The notes beneath the pieces are model-generated. The model was not told the DNA's origin and did no database searches. It saw only the letters and a list, made by a program, of their open reading frames with translations. From contig JAEUKA010000074.1 of the NCBI GenBank assembly GCA_016794465.1, positions 1 to 64,000 on the forward strand: DNA of 64,000 bases. The letters are read 5' to 3'. This DNA is from Myxococcales bacterium. GTDB taxonomy: Bacteria > Myxococcota_A > Polyangia > Palsa-1104 > JAEUJZ01. This document shows positions 24,199 through 33,350 of this stretch, piece by piece. Numbering within the stretch: the stretch's first letter is position 1; every line of letters starts with the position of its first letter. A program made the translations under genes and the position numbers.

Positions 24199-25875
24199 TT
24201 ACCGCGAGATCTTCTTGTACTTGATGCGGTGCGGCTGATCGGCGTCTTTGCCAAGTCGGCGACGGCGATCAAGCTCGTAGTCGCGGCAGTTGCCCTCGAA
24301 CCACACCACCTTGCTATCGCCCTCAAAGGCCAGCATGTGCGTCGCGATCCGGTCGAGGAACCAGCGATCGTGGCTGATCACCACCGCGCAGCCCGCAAAG
24401 TTGAGCAGTGCCTCTTCCAGGGCCCGCAGCGTATCGACATCGAGATCGTTGGTCGGCTCGTCGAGCAGCAGCAGGTTTCCGCCCGTCCGCAGCATCTTCG
24501 CCAGGTGAACCCGGTTGCGCTCGCCACCCGACAGGTCTTTGACTTTTTTCTGCTGATCAGTGCCCTTGAAGCCGAACTGTCCGACGTAGGCCCGCGACTG
24601 TAGCTTGCGCTTGCCCATGTCGAAAGTCTCGGCGCCACCCGTGATCTCTTCCCACACCGACTTGTCGCCCTTGAGGGCATCGCGGCTCTGGTCGACGTAG
24701 GCCAGCTTGACCGTCTCACCGACGACGAGCTTGCCCTTGTCCGGCTTCTCTTGGCCGACGATCATGCGGAACAGTGTCGTCTTGCCGGCTCCGTTTGGAC
24801 CGATGACACCGACGATGCCACCGCGCGGCAGGCGGAACGACATGTCCTCGAACAGAATCCGCTCGCCGTACGCTTTTTGCAGCTTTTCAGCGATGACCAC
24901 GTTGTCACCCAGGCGCGGCGCCGGCGGAATCGAGATCTCGGCGACCTCGATCCGCGCTTCCTGCGACTGCTGCAGCAGCTCTTCATACGCCGCCAGACGA
25001 GCCTTGCTCTTCGCCTGACGGGCTTTGGGCGAGGCACGCACCCACTCCAGCTCACGCGAGAGCGTCTTTTGCCGGGCCGACTCTTGCTTTTCCTCGACGG
25101 CCAGCCGCTTCTGCTTCTGATCCAGCCACGATGAGTAGTTGCCCTGCCACGGGATGCCTTGACCGCGATCCAGCTCCAAGATCCAACCGGCGACGTTGTC
25201 AAGGAAATAGCGATCGTGGGTGATGGCGACGACGGTACCGGGGAACTCGGCCAGAAACCGTTCCAGCCACGCCACCGAGTCCGAGTCCAAATGGTTGGTC
25301 GGCTCGTCGAGCAGCAGCATGTCCGGGCGCTCGAGCAGCACCTTGCACAGCGCGACCCGGCGACGCTCACCACCCGACAGCACCGTCACGTCTTGGTCCG
25401 GCGGCGGCAAGCGCAGCGCGTCCATCGCGATCTCCACCTGCCGCTCGGTGTCCCACACGCCTTTGGCTTCGATCTCGTCCTGCACCCGGCTCTGCTCGGC
25501 GATGACCTTGTCCATCTCGTCGGCTGGCAGGTCTTCCCCGAGCCGCATCGACAGCTCCTCGAAGCGCTTGAGCAGATCGAGCTTGTCCTGCACCGCCAGC
25601 GCGACGTTGCCATAGACGGTCTTGGTCGGATCGAGCTGCGGCTCTTGCGGCAGGTAGCCAATGCGAATTCCGTCGGCGGGACGGGCCTCACCTTGGAACT
25701 CACTGTCGACGCCAGCCATGATGCGCAAGAGCGTGCTCTTGCCGGAGCCGTTCGAGCCGATGACACCGATCTTGGCGCCCGGAAAAAACGACAGCCAAAT
25801 CCCTTTGAGGATCTCGCGCTGCGGCGGCACCACCTTGCGCAGGTTCTGCATCGTGAAGATGTACTGAGCGGCCAT
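24199..25875 (-). CDS. ettA: energy-dependent translational throttle protein EttA (ABC-F)
   Basis: Soluble protein with two ABC cassettes: Walker A GSNGSGKST and GPNGAGKTT, signatures LSGGERRRVALCK and LSGGERNRVHLAK, Walker B plus the EQ motif LLDEPTNHLD and LLDEPTNDLD. The inter-domain linker helix carries an arm insertion. The start AAQYIFTMQNLRKVVPP and the 558-aa length are diagnostic for EttA, which binds the ribosomal E site and gates elongation by ADP/ATP ratio. It follows a TetR gene by 30 bp and may be co-transcribed with it. Confidence 0.95.
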   Translation of the reverse strand: MAAQYIFTMQNLRKVVPPQREILKGIWLSFFPGAKIGVIGSNGSGKSTLLRIMAGVDSEFQGEARPADGIRIGYLPQEPQLDPTKTVYGNVALAVQDKLDLLKRFEELSMRLGEDLPADEMDKVIAEQSRVQDEIEAKGVWDTERQVEIAMDALRLPPPDQDVTVLSGGERRRVALCKVLLERPDMLLLDEPTNHLDSDSVAWLERFLAEFPGTVVAITHDRYFLDNVAGWILELDRGQGIPWQGNYSSWLDQKQKRLAVEEKQESARQKTLSRELEWVRASPKARQAKSKARLAAYEELLQQSQEARIEVAEISIPPAPRLGDNVVIAEKLQKAYGERILFEDMSFRLPRGGIVGVIGPNGAGKTTLFRMIVGQEKPDKGKLVVGETVKLAYVDQSRDALKGDKSVWEEITGGAETFDMGKRKLQSRAYVGQFGFKGTDQQKKVKDLSGGERNRVHLAKMLRTGGNLLLLDEPTNDLDVDTLRALEEALLNFAGCAVVISHDRWFLDRIATHMLAFEGDSKVVWFEGNCRDYELDRRRRLGKDADQPHRIKYKKISR

Positions 25876-25905
25876 GTCTCCCTCTCGGAAATTACCTTTT
25901 ATTAC

Positions 25906-26667
25906 CTATTCGCGCGCGAGCATCCCGCTCAAGCTGTACGACAGGATCTCTCGACACACGCGACGGAGCGTCGCCTCGTCCGAGTCGCGACGCACAATCC
26001 ACTGCAGCGCTACTTCTTTCAGCCCACCCAGCGCCGCTTGCGCCACGATCTCGGGGTCGATCGGCCCGAACAGCCCCATCGCACAGCCCTTGACCAGCGC
26101 GCCTTGCAAAAGCCCGCGCAAGCGATCGTAAAAGTCGGCCATCTTCGAATCCGCTTCGCTGTCGAGCCCTTCCACCATCAACAAGACGATGCTCGTCATG
26201 TCGCGGTTTTCCGACAGCACCGCCATCACCCGCAGCAGGTTTTCCTCGATCTGCTGGAGCGGCGGCGGCGCATCGGGGCTGACATCCACCAGCGTGACGA
26301 CACTGCGAATACTGGTCAGGAAGCTGTCGACCAGCGCGTCAAACATCGCTCGCTTGCCGTCGAAGTGCAGATACAGCGTGCCGCGTGCGACCCCGGCCTC
26401 GTCCAAGATGTCCTGAATCGAGGTCTGGTGATAGCGCCGCTTGGCAAACAGTCGCCGAGCTACCGCCAAGAGCTGCGTCGAGCGCTCTTGCCGCAGCCGC
26501 AGCGCCCGTGCGACTCGACCATCGACGGGATCGGTGACCAGGCCCGAGGAACGTAGCGGTCCGCTGCGATCTGCAGAATCGACACCAGAGCTGGCTCCTG
26601 AACGTACGCCAGGGCCTGCGGTCAACGGCGCCTGCGAAGCTGACACGGACTTGGACACGGGCGGCAT
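25906..26667 (-). CDS. TetR family transcriptional regulator
   Basis: After a Ser/Pro-rich N-terminal extension of about 50 residues, the TetR HTH is clear (LLAVARRLFAKRRYHQTSIQDI, GVARGTLYLHFDGKRAMFDAL). The remaining residues are the helical ligand domain with no identifiable ligand. ATG 26667 was chosen; the frame is open a further 48 codons but its residues are unlike coding sequence. It is 30 bp upstream of ettA on the same strand. Confidence 0.85.
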   Translation of the reverse strand: MPPVSKSVSASQAPLTAGPGVRSGASSGVDSADRSGPLRSSGLVTDPVDGRVARALRLRQERSTQLLAVARRLFAKRRYHQTSIQDILDEAGVARGTLYLHFDGKRAMFDALVDSFLTSIRSVVTLVDVSPDAPPPLQQIEENLLRVMAVLSENRDMTSIVLLMVEGLDSEADSKMADFYDRLRGLLQGALVKGCAMGLFGPIDPEIVAQAALGGLKEVALQWIVRRDSDEATLRRVCREILSYSLSGMLARE

Positions 26668-26976
26668 GGTAGCAGCACTTTCACCGCTTTCGTGGGCATT
26701 GTGTCCCCGCCCGCCCGCAAGACCCGCAACATTCGCTCGGGTCGCATTGGGAAGGAAGCACGCCACAACGTAATCGAATAACCTAGCGATACCGCTTGAC
26801 AATCCGATCACGCATGGCAGATGATATTTCCTGTGAAGTGGCTAACTTGTTCCGCAGTAGCTAACCAACCGCTGCCCACATCGGGTAGGGTGGTGAGCGG
26901 GGAACAAGGCCGATCATCTGAAGCCTGAAACGTTAACGAGACCGTAACCGGGAAAACCCCCCACATGGAGGCCGCT
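26668..26976. other. intergenic region with a sigma70-like promoter
   Basis: The left part holds the upstream region of the TetR gene. On the plus strand TTGACA (26796-26801) is followed after 18 bp by GATGAT (26820-26825), a plausible sigma70-type promoter for the small ribbon-helix-helix gene, leaving a leader of about 145 nt. GGAGG at 26967-26971 is that gene's ribosome-binding site. No gene is seen inside. Confidence 0.45.
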
Positions 26977-27183
26977 ATGGCTGGTTCTGACAAGAGGAAA
27001 CAGAGTCTCTACTTCCCCGAGGACATGCTCAAGGAAATCCAGGAGGAGGCGACCCGCCAGGATCGCTCTCTGTCGTGGATCGTCCAGAAGGCATGGAAAA
27101 TTGCCCGCAACGAAATTCGCCGGTATCCATCGGTGAATGAAATTGAGGGAGGAGAGGACGACGAGCGGGGCAGCAAGGAATAG
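26977..27183 (+). CDS. small ribbon-helix-helix DNA-binding protein
   Basis: The 68-aa protein has the pattern KQSLYFPEDMLKEIQEEATR, a beta strand followed by the first helix of a MetJ/Arc-type ribbon-helix-helix, then SLSWIVQKAWKIAR as the second helix, and an acidic C-terminal tail. Very similar small proteins occur in several copies in myxobacterial genomes (from memory, not searched). ATG 26977 has GGAGG 5 nt upstream; ATG 26965 overlaps that site. The next gene's start lies inside its 3' end. Confidence 0.75.
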   Translation: MAGSDKRKQSLYFPEDMLKEIQEEATRQDRSLSWIVQKAWKIARNEIRRYPSVNEIEGGEDDERGSKE

Positions 27184-28102
27184 CGACGACCTCAAGCGGG
27201 ACCCAGCGTCCCGCAGCAGTCGTGGTAAGCGGCGCAGCGGCTTTGCAGTAAGCCGTGATGGCGCCGCTATTTTTTTTGAGGTACTCGGTCAACCGCAGCC
27301 GGCACCGACGCTGATTCTGTGCGATGGACTGGGCTGTGACGGGTATGTCTGGAAGTACCTCCAGTGGGCGCTGGCCGATCGCTATCGGATCGTTCACTTG
27401 CACTACCGGGGGCATGGCCAGACACCGCTGCCGGCGGACTTTGGTCGGGTGACGGTGGCGGACTTCGCGACGGATGTGCTGGCGGTGATGGATGCCAGTG
27501 AGACGGAGCGAGCGGTGGTGTGCGGTCACTCGCTCGGGGTGCAGGTCGCGCTGGAAACCTACCGTCAGGGTCGCGAGCGCTGTGCCGGTCTGGTGCTGAT
27601 CTGCGGCAGTTATCGCAATCCGCTGAGCACGTTCAAAGGCAAGCAGACGCTCGGGGACATGTTGCCGCTGATTCAGACGGCGGTGAGCCGGGTGCCTCGG
27701 CTGGTCGGAGCGTTTTGGAAGCGCCTGCTGCCGCTCGATCTTTCGTATCAGATTGCCCAGCGCGTCGAGCTGAACGGCGAGCTGGTCCACCGCGAAGACT
27801 TCGTGCCGTATCTTGAAGGGTTGTCGAGAATGGACCCGCGCATGTTCGTGGCGACGATGGCAGCGGCGGCGCAGCATGATGCCCAAGATGTGCTGGCCGA
27901 GATTGTCGTGCCGACGCTGCTCGTGACGGCGCGACATGACTCGTTTACGCCGATGACGCTGTCGGAAGAGATGCGCGACAAGATTCCCGGGGCCGAGCTG
28001 CACGTGGTCGAAGCAGGAACGCACACCGCGCCGATCGAGCGGCCCTCGGAAGTGTCGCAGGTGGTGCAGAGCTTCCTTGAGCGTCGGATTGCTGCGCCGT
28101 GA
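27137..28102 (+). CDS. alpha/beta hydrolase
   Basis: The alpha/beta-hydrolase core has the oxyanion region (LILCDGLGCDGYVW), nucleophile elbow CGHSLGVQVALE (Ser in G-H-S-L-G), acid on VTARHDSFTP and catalytic His near AGTHTAPIERP. About 45 poorly conserved residues come first; ATG 27137 is the only start available and overlaps the RHH gene by 47 nt. Substrate unknown: lipase/esterase, haloperoxidase-like or lactone hydrolase are all possible. Coupled to the next gene by a GTGA overlap. Confidence 0.85.
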   Translation: MKLREERTTSGAARNSDDLKRDPASRSSRGKRRSGFAVSRDGAAIFFEVLGQPQPAPTLILCDGLGCDGYVWKYLQWALADRYRIVHLHYRGHGQTPLPADFGRVTVADFATDVLAVMDASETERAVVCGHSLGVQVALETYRQGRERCAGLVLICGSYRNPLSTFKGKQTLGDMLPLIQTAVSRVPRLVGAFWKRLLPLDLSYQIAQRVELNGELVHREDFVPYLEGLSRMDPRMFVATMAAAAQHDAQDVLAEIVVPTLLVTARHDSFTPMTLSEEMRDKIPGAELHVVEAGTHTAPIERPSEVSQVVQSFLERRIAAP

Positions 28103-28722
28103 GTGAATCGACTCCTTCCTCGGCGAGCCCGGCTGGCGCGCATCCCGACGGCAACGCCCTCTCTCCGCGCGTCCACTGGGTCAACCATGCCCTGCTGTGG
28201 TTTATGCGGGTCGGCATCGTCGCGATGATCATTGCCACCGGGGCCTACCTGTCCCTGCGCGGCAAGCCGTCGCCCGAGCAAGAGGAGCTGATTCGCTACG
28301 TCGAGATCAACATTCCGGCGCTCGAGTATCACGAGGGGCCGATCTTGGCGCAGCTCGACGGACTGTTGCGCGACAAGTCGCTGCGACCGGAGTCGGCCCG
28401 CAAGCAGCTCGCCGAGGAGCTGATGCCGGCGCTGGTGAGGCTGCGCAAAGTCGCCGACGGGCCGGTGCAGGCTGCGAAGACCGAGCCGGTGCGCAAGCTC
28501 GCCGAGGAATATCGCGAGAGCGTCGAGGAGCTGATCAATGTCTGCCGCACCACCATCCGCGTCATCGACGATCCCAAGCTGAGCGATCGCGAAGGCTATC
28601 GGCAGGTGCTCGATTCGCTGCGGCGGGCGATCGATCGCAACCACACCTGGCGCAGTCACGTCGCTGAGACGACCGATCGGCTACAGCTGGCGCGTGGCAA
28701 AAATGGGCTTAAAAAGAAGTAA
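28099..28722 (+). CDS. membrane-anchored coiled-coil protein of unknown function
   Basis: GTG 28099 overlaps the hydrolase stop. The 207-aa product has one membrane helix (MRVGIVAMIIATGAYLSL, about residues 36-53) and then long amphipathic helices rich in Glu, Arg and Leu, probably a periplasmic helical bundle. No family recognised. The tight coupling suggests a role with the hydrolase. Convergent with the next gene, 17 bp apart. Confidence 0.6.
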   Translation: MSESTPSSASPAGAHPDGNALSPRVHWVNHALLWFMRVGIVAMIIATGAYLSLRGKPSPEQEELIRYVEINIPALEYHEGPILAQLDGLLRDKSLRPESARKQLAEELMPALVRLRKVADGPVQAAKTEPVRKLAEEYRESVEELINVCRTTIRVIDDPKLSDREGYRQVLDSLRRAIDRNHTWRSHVAETTDRLQLARGKNGLKKK

Positions 28723-28739
28723 CTGCCGTCGCTGGTGAA

Positions 28740-31076
28740 CTACGCCAGGCCGAGCGCGTGGGCGAGTCGCAATAGGGCGATGAGTAGGTGGCCGTCTTCG
28801 ACGCGGTGGCGCAGCTGGACCAGCTCGCGAAGGCTGACGAAGCCGAGGGCGCTGTCGGGGAGGCAGTCGGCGCGGACCTCAGCGACGAGCGGATAGACGA
28901 CCTCGGGGGTGGCGCCAATCGACGGGTAGTACTTGCCGCCGAGCGGAAAGACGCGCGTGACCTGAACGGCGAAGTGGGCCAGAAGGTTGCTAATCACCAG
29001 CGCCTCAGCGTCGGGAAACTGGCTGATGGTGCGCGGCAGTCGCCACGCCGGACAGGTGACAAGTCCCGATCGGCGTCCGCCGGTGTGTAGCTGTACCGCC
29101 GGCAGATCGCGACGCTCTAGACCGACCAAGTACTCGCCCGCCAGCTGGACCACCGGCAGCACCGCAACTGTACTGAGGCTGTATCCTCGGGGCGCACACA
29201 GCTCCAGCTTCGCCGAGCGCAGCACCTTGTCATTGCGATCCAGCTCGTCGATGTGCGCGGTGTGCAGGGCCAAAAAACCGGGTCGCTCGCTATCGGTGGG
29301 AATCGGCTCGAACACCGCTTCCTCGCGCAGGCTAAACACCTGGGCCGCCACCGCCGGAACAAAGTTGGCCGTGCGCTGATCGGTAAGCGACAGCTCGACG
29401 CCAATCCACGGTCCCAGCGACTCACCGAGAGAGAGCAGCAAGTGATAGACGTTTAGCTCGAGCCGCGCATCCTGCAGCCCACCGACCTGCGCCGCGCGCA
29501 AAAGCTGCGTCGCCACAAACGGCTGCACCCGTCCGGCGGTGGTAAACGGCGTGTAGTTGGTGACCTCGTCGGGCAAGGTAGGCAGACCGTCGTCGTTGTG
29601 GGGCAGGCGCAGAAGATCCAGCTCACACAGCCGCGAGCTGACGTGCTCGCTCAACCCGCCAGGCGAGGTGTAGTAGCGCAGCCCCGCTTCGACGCGGGCG
29701 ATCGACTCGGGGGGCAGGCTGGCACGCTCGGCCAAGAGCGCAGTCACGGCATCCAAAGAGGCCTCGGCGTCGCTGGTCTGCGCCGTGATCGTCTCGGTCA
29801 GGTAGCCGGCGACCAGGGCACAGTCCAGGCTGGGACTGTCCAGCAGCGTCGTCGCGAGCGGCCTCGGAAAGCCATGCTTGGCGAGCAGCACCACCCGTCC
29901 AGCGGCGCGAAACCAGGGAATCAGATCGCAGACCGGATTCGGGCGCTCGGCGAGCTGAAAGATCTGCCCGGTTCGGGTGTGACGCAGCGAGTGGAGTCGC
30001 AGAAACGACGGCTGGTGAAGCGGCTCGGTGCGGACGGAAAAGCGCACCCCGTGACGCGGCGCAACCTTCTCCCCAACGATGAGGTAGTTGGTGGGCGGAT
30101 AGGGCAGCGGCTTGCCAGCGGTATCAAACAGCGCGCAGCGGCCTCGAAAGCGCTGCTCGACAATCCACGGGTTGCGCAGCTCCACCGAGAGCACAATTCG
30201 CAGATCATGGCGACGGAACGCGGCTTCGTACTCGGCTTGGCTGTAAAACAAATACTCCTCGCGGCACTCGGCGTCCCAGTCGCTGCGATAGTCCTTGTGA
30301 AGCAGAAACTCGGCGGCGGCGCGGCCACTGACGGCAAACCTCGTCCAACCGGCACGCGGCGATGGCAGCTCGGCATACGGCACCGCCGTGGTCAGGTTCT
30401 GACTGCTGCGGAACTGGGCACAGAAGCGCCGAAACAGCGCCGCCGTCGACAGCGAGTCCACCGCACCTTCGTCCACACCATCGGCTGCTCCATCGGTCGT
30501 CGGCAGATCAAGCCATACCTGCGCCGGGAAGCGCGGCACCACAAAGTCGCGGACGATCAGCACACCGAAGGGCCGCAGCGACGCCGCTTGGTGGGCCAGC
30601 GCACGCTCGACTTCTCGCAGGCTGTAGCCGTTGAAGCTGGTCAGGTGATGCCACACCGAAGAGTTGAGGATTCCGTCGAGGCTCTCAGCGGGAAACAGCG
30701 GCTCGGCAATGTCGCCCTGCTGATAGTGCAGGTTCGGGCGGCGGTAGTGCGCGGTCGCATGCTCGACGGCAGGTGGCGCAATGTCGACGCCGATGACGCG
30801 CAGGCCGGCAAACAGACTCGCCAGGTCAAACGAGCCAGAGCCTGACCCACAGCCCATGTCAACCAGTGTGCCCGTCGGTGGAAAAAACGCCGTGGTCAGC
30901 GCCACCTTCTGCTGCATCGACTTGTCCATGCCGGCGTAATACGAGGCGTAGGCGTCGTCGTCACCTCGGGCCTGCGCGGCGTAGACACTTGAACCGTCCG
31001 CTGCGGCTGGCGGGGCAGTGATCGATGTAGGAAGACCTGCGCTGATGTCTGGTGAGCCGGTAGTGGTGTCGCTCAT
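28740..31076 (-). CDS. class I methyltransferase fused to a large novel C-terminal region
   Basis: Residues about 35-190 are a Rossmann methyltransferase (LVDMGCGSGSGSFDLASL, VIGVDIAPPAVEHA, HYQQGDIAEPLF, SLRPFGVLIVRDFV). After another 150 residues linked to it (EYLFYSQAEYEAAF, ELRNPWIVEQRF), the last about 400 residues contain two stretches that look like divergent Nudix cores; the second ends in GGKYYPSIGATPEVVYPL, comparable to the P-S-P-G-x-x-x-E element of ADP-ribose-type hydrolases, but a Nudix box is not complete. Function unknown. 778 aa is far longer than ordinary methyltransferases. Divergent from the MCP-like gene. Confidence 0.7.
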   Translation of the reverse strand: MSDTTTGSPDISAGLPTSITAPPAAADGSSVYAAQARGDDDAYASYYAGMDKSMQQKVALTTAFFPPTGTLVDMGCGSGSGSFDLASLFAGLRVIGVDIAPPAVEHATAHYRRPNLHYQQGDIAEPLFPAESLDGILNSSVWHHLTSFNGYSLREVERALAHQAASLRPFGVLIVRDFVVPRFPAQVWLDLPTTDGAADGVDEGAVDSLSTAALFRRFCAQFRSSQNLTTAVPYAELPSPRAGWTRFAVSGRAAAEFLLHKDYRSDWDAECREEYLFYSQAEYEAAFRRHDLRIVLSVELRNPWIVEQRFRGRCALFDTAGKPLPYPPTNYLIVGEKVAPRHGVRFSVRTEPLHQPSFLRLHSLRHTRTGQIFQLAERPNPVCDLIPWFRAAGRVVLLAKHGFPRPLATTLLDSPSLDCALVAGYLTETITAQTSDAEASLDAVTALLAERASLPPESIARVEAGLRYYTSPGGLSEHVSSRLCELDLLRLPHNDDGLPTLPDEVTNYTPFTTAGRVQPFVATQLLRAAQVGGLQDARLELNVYHLLLSLGESLGPWIGVELSLTDQRTANFVPAVAAQVFSLREEAVFEPIPTDSERPGFLALHTAHIDELDRNDKVLRSAKLELCAPRGYSLSTVAVLPVVQLAGEYLVGLERRDLPAVQLHTGGRRSGLVTCPAWRLPRTISQFPDAEALVISNLLAHFAVQVTRVFPLGGKYYPSIGATPEVVYPLVAEVRADCLPDSALGFVSLRELVQLRHRVEDGHLLIALLRLAHALGLA

Positions 31077-31093
31077 TGGTTTGATCTCATTTT

Positions 31094-31107
31094 GTAATTC
31101 AAATTAC
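31094..31107. promoter_or_regulatory. palindrome in a divergent promoter region
   Basis: GTAATT-CA-AATTAC is a perfect 6-bp dyad in the AT-rich 74-bp gap between the divergent methyltransferase-fusion and MCP-like genes, well placed as an operator for both. Confidence 0.4.
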
Positions 31108-31150
31108 TAACGTCTGTATTCGAGAGGGAAACTTTTGTACGCTGAAGAGG

Positions 31151-33301
31151 ATGGCCGAAACCTCAAGCTCAGAGCGGCAGTCACCGTCGGCGTCGGCTTC
31201 CACTTCGGGCGGTCAGCGCACGGACAAGCCGCAGCGGCGGCTGGCGGTCACGACGTGGCTGATGGCGCTGGTTGCGGCCCTTTTGTGCGGGCTGCCGACC
31301 GCCTGGCTGCAGCGAGAGCAATCCCGGCAAGCGGCGCTGGTGATCGTGGAAAACCAGGCCAAGCTGGGCAGTCAAGCTGTCGCACATCACTTTGCACTGC
31401 GACGGGAAAGTCGGGCCGCAGCGTTCTCTGCGGTGGCGGCCAGGCCGCGCTCACTTGAAGGAGGCCGTCCGGCGTGGGATCAGCTGGCCCAGGAAGCGCG
31501 AGGCGCTGGGGCGGACCTGGCGGCGATTGTCGACGAAGGCGGCGCGCTGCTGGCTCAAGATGGCGTCGGGGCAGTGGCGCTGGCCGAGGCTGCGGTGCGA
31601 AGCTCGCTGACGCCGAGTGGCTCGCTGATCGCAGTGGGCGGACAGCTGGTCGAGTCGTTTCGCATTCCCGTGACCGTCGATGCCAAGCCGGGCTTTCTGG
31701 TCGCCGGCTGCCGCATCCTGCCCGAGTCACTGCGCCAAGACGCCGAGCCGCTCGGGATTGGGGTCGCGATTGCCCTCGAAGGCGCGTTTGTGACCAACCT
31801 TCCCGCCGATGCCCTGAGCAGTGGCCGCTGGGGCGACGATCCGCAAGAGACGCTGCACAACCTGTCGGTGCGCTATCACCTGCGGGCGACGCCACTGCCA
31901 CAAGGACGCCTGCTGGTCGCCGTGCCTTTGTCGATGGTGCAACACTGGTCGATGGAGCAGCTGCAGAACGCGCTGCTGCTGATCGGTCTGTTGTGTAGCT
32001 CGGTGCTGCTGCTGGCGGCGGTGGTGCAGATCTGGGTGATCAGTCCGCTGCATCGCCTGTCCGACGCTGCTGTGCGGGTGTCACAGGGGAGCCTCAACCG
32101 GGGACGCGGCATGCTCAAGCAGTTCCTCGATCGCAACGACGAGTTTGCCGCCATCAGTCGCGGGCTTGACGTGGCGCTGCATCGGCTGCTGACCCTCCTC
32201 GGCACCAGCAACCGGCTGCTCGATGACATTGACAGTACGATTGCGACGATTGAGCGCGTCGGCTCCTCGCTGGCTGGAGCGGCGTCGGTGCAAGAAGATC
32301 GGTCGAAGGACGTGCTGACGGCGGTGGCACCAATCGGGCGGGCCATCGATCGGCTGACACGGCAGATGGTCGAGGTGCGCAACGCGGTGGTGCAGATCTC
32401 GCTGGCGTGGTCAACGGCCGATCAGTCGCAGGCGCAGGTCCTGTCGGCGGCGCGCCGGGCCGATACCCTGCTTCACAATCCCGAGGCGGCAGAGGCGCGA
32501 AGCTATCGAACCGCAACGGTGGCGCAGCAGCTACAGCTAATTACCCAGACGCTGACCGAGGAACGCGAGGCGCTCAACCGCATCAAGGATCAGCTTGCCC
32601 AGCTGCGCTTGACGGTCGATGGCGCGATGGACAGCGTCGGCTTTGATGACAGCACCGGGGCGGGCATTAGTCGGTCGATGCAGGACATCTCGCGGCTGGC
32701 GCGGCAGCAGTCGTCGGAAGCAGAGTCGCTGAAAAACGCGGTCGAGCACCTGCGCAAAGACAGTGAAAAGCTATCGCTGCTGATCTCGGCGATCCAAAGT
32801 CGAGCCTCGGAGGATCTCGCGACCACCAGCGGCACCTGGAACCTGGGCTCACGCAGTCGCAGCACAGGGGACCGGGCTTCGCGCTCTTCGACGGCTGTCT
32901 CACCAGCGGCGGCAGGTCGCTCGGCGGCAGGCGCTTCCAGTCAGGCGATCCGACCCCTCGGCCTGGGCAGCCAGCCATCGCCCAAGAGCTCGGGACAGAA
33001 TGCCTCGGCGAGCGGCGAGCGGCGGATCTCGACCCCGGGCAGCACCCACAGTCCACGCGCGACAGTATCGGGCTCGTCCCCTTCTCTTCGGCCCGTCGGT
33101 AGCAGCTCCTCTCCAGGCGTTCGACCGGTGACAAGCAGCTCGCAGTCTCTTCGTCCCATTGCAATGCTCGAAGGCGGCTCCGGCAAAGCTCGGGCGACGG
33201 AGATGGGCGGTAGCGATGGCAAGCGTGGCAGTGATGCCCGTGGCTCCGTGTCAGGACCCAAGGTGGGCCGCTCCCCCAGCGATCCCAAAGGCGGCGAGTA
33301 G
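31151..33301 (+). CDS. membrane sensor with HAMP domain, MCP-like coiled coil, no signalling tip
   Basis: Membrane helix 1 (LMALVAALLCGLPTAWL, about residues 36-52), an external Cache-like sensing domain (to about 275), helix 2 (LLLIGLLCSSVLLLAAVVQI) and a HAMP domain (VISPLHRLSDAAVRVSQGSL) are followed by about 230 residues of coiled coil. The strictly conserved E-I-x-R/V-V-x-x-I-A-x-Q-T-N-L-L-A-L-N-A tip of chemoreceptors is absent, so coupling to CheA is doubtful. The last 160 residues are a Ser/Gly/Pro/Arg-rich disordered tail. A scaffold or sensor for another output is likely. Confidence 0.75.
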   Translation: MAETSSSERQSPSASASTSGGQRTDKPQRRLAVTTWLMALVAALLCGLPTAWLQREQSRQAALVIVENQAKLGSQAVAHHFALRRESRAAAFSAVAARPRSLEGGRPAWDQLAQEARGAGADLAAIVDEGGALLAQDGVGAVALAEAAVRSSLTPSGSLIAVGGQLVESFRIPVTVDAKPGFLVAGCRILPESLRQDAEPLGIGVAIALEGAFVTNLPADALSSGRWGDDPQETLHNLSVRYHLRATPLPQGRLLVAVPLSMVQHWSMEQLQNALLLIGLLCSSVLLLAAVVQIWVISPLHRLSDAAVRVSQGSLNRGRGMLKQFLDRNDEFAAISRGLDVALHRLLTLLGTSNRLLDDIDSTIATIERVGSSLAGAASVQEDRSKDVLTAVAPIGRAIDRLTRQMVEVRNAVVQISLAWSTADQSQAQVLSAARRADTLLHNPEAAEARSYRTATVAQQLQLITQTLTEEREALNRIKDQLAQLRLTVDGAMDSVGFDDSTGAGISRSMQDISRLARQQSSEAESLKNAVEHLRKDSEKLSLLISAIQSRASEDLATTSGTWNLGSRSRSTGDRASRSSTAVSPAAAGRSAAGASSQAIRPLGLGSQPSPKSSGQNASASGERRISTPGSTHSPRATVSGSSPSLRPVGSSSSPGVRPVTSSSQSLRPIAMLEGGSGKARATEMGGSDGKRGSDARGSVSGPKVGRSPSDPKGGE

Positions 33302-33350
33302 CCCGCGCGACCCCGCTCCGCATCCGCTCACGACCGCCCGACCGGTTCTG

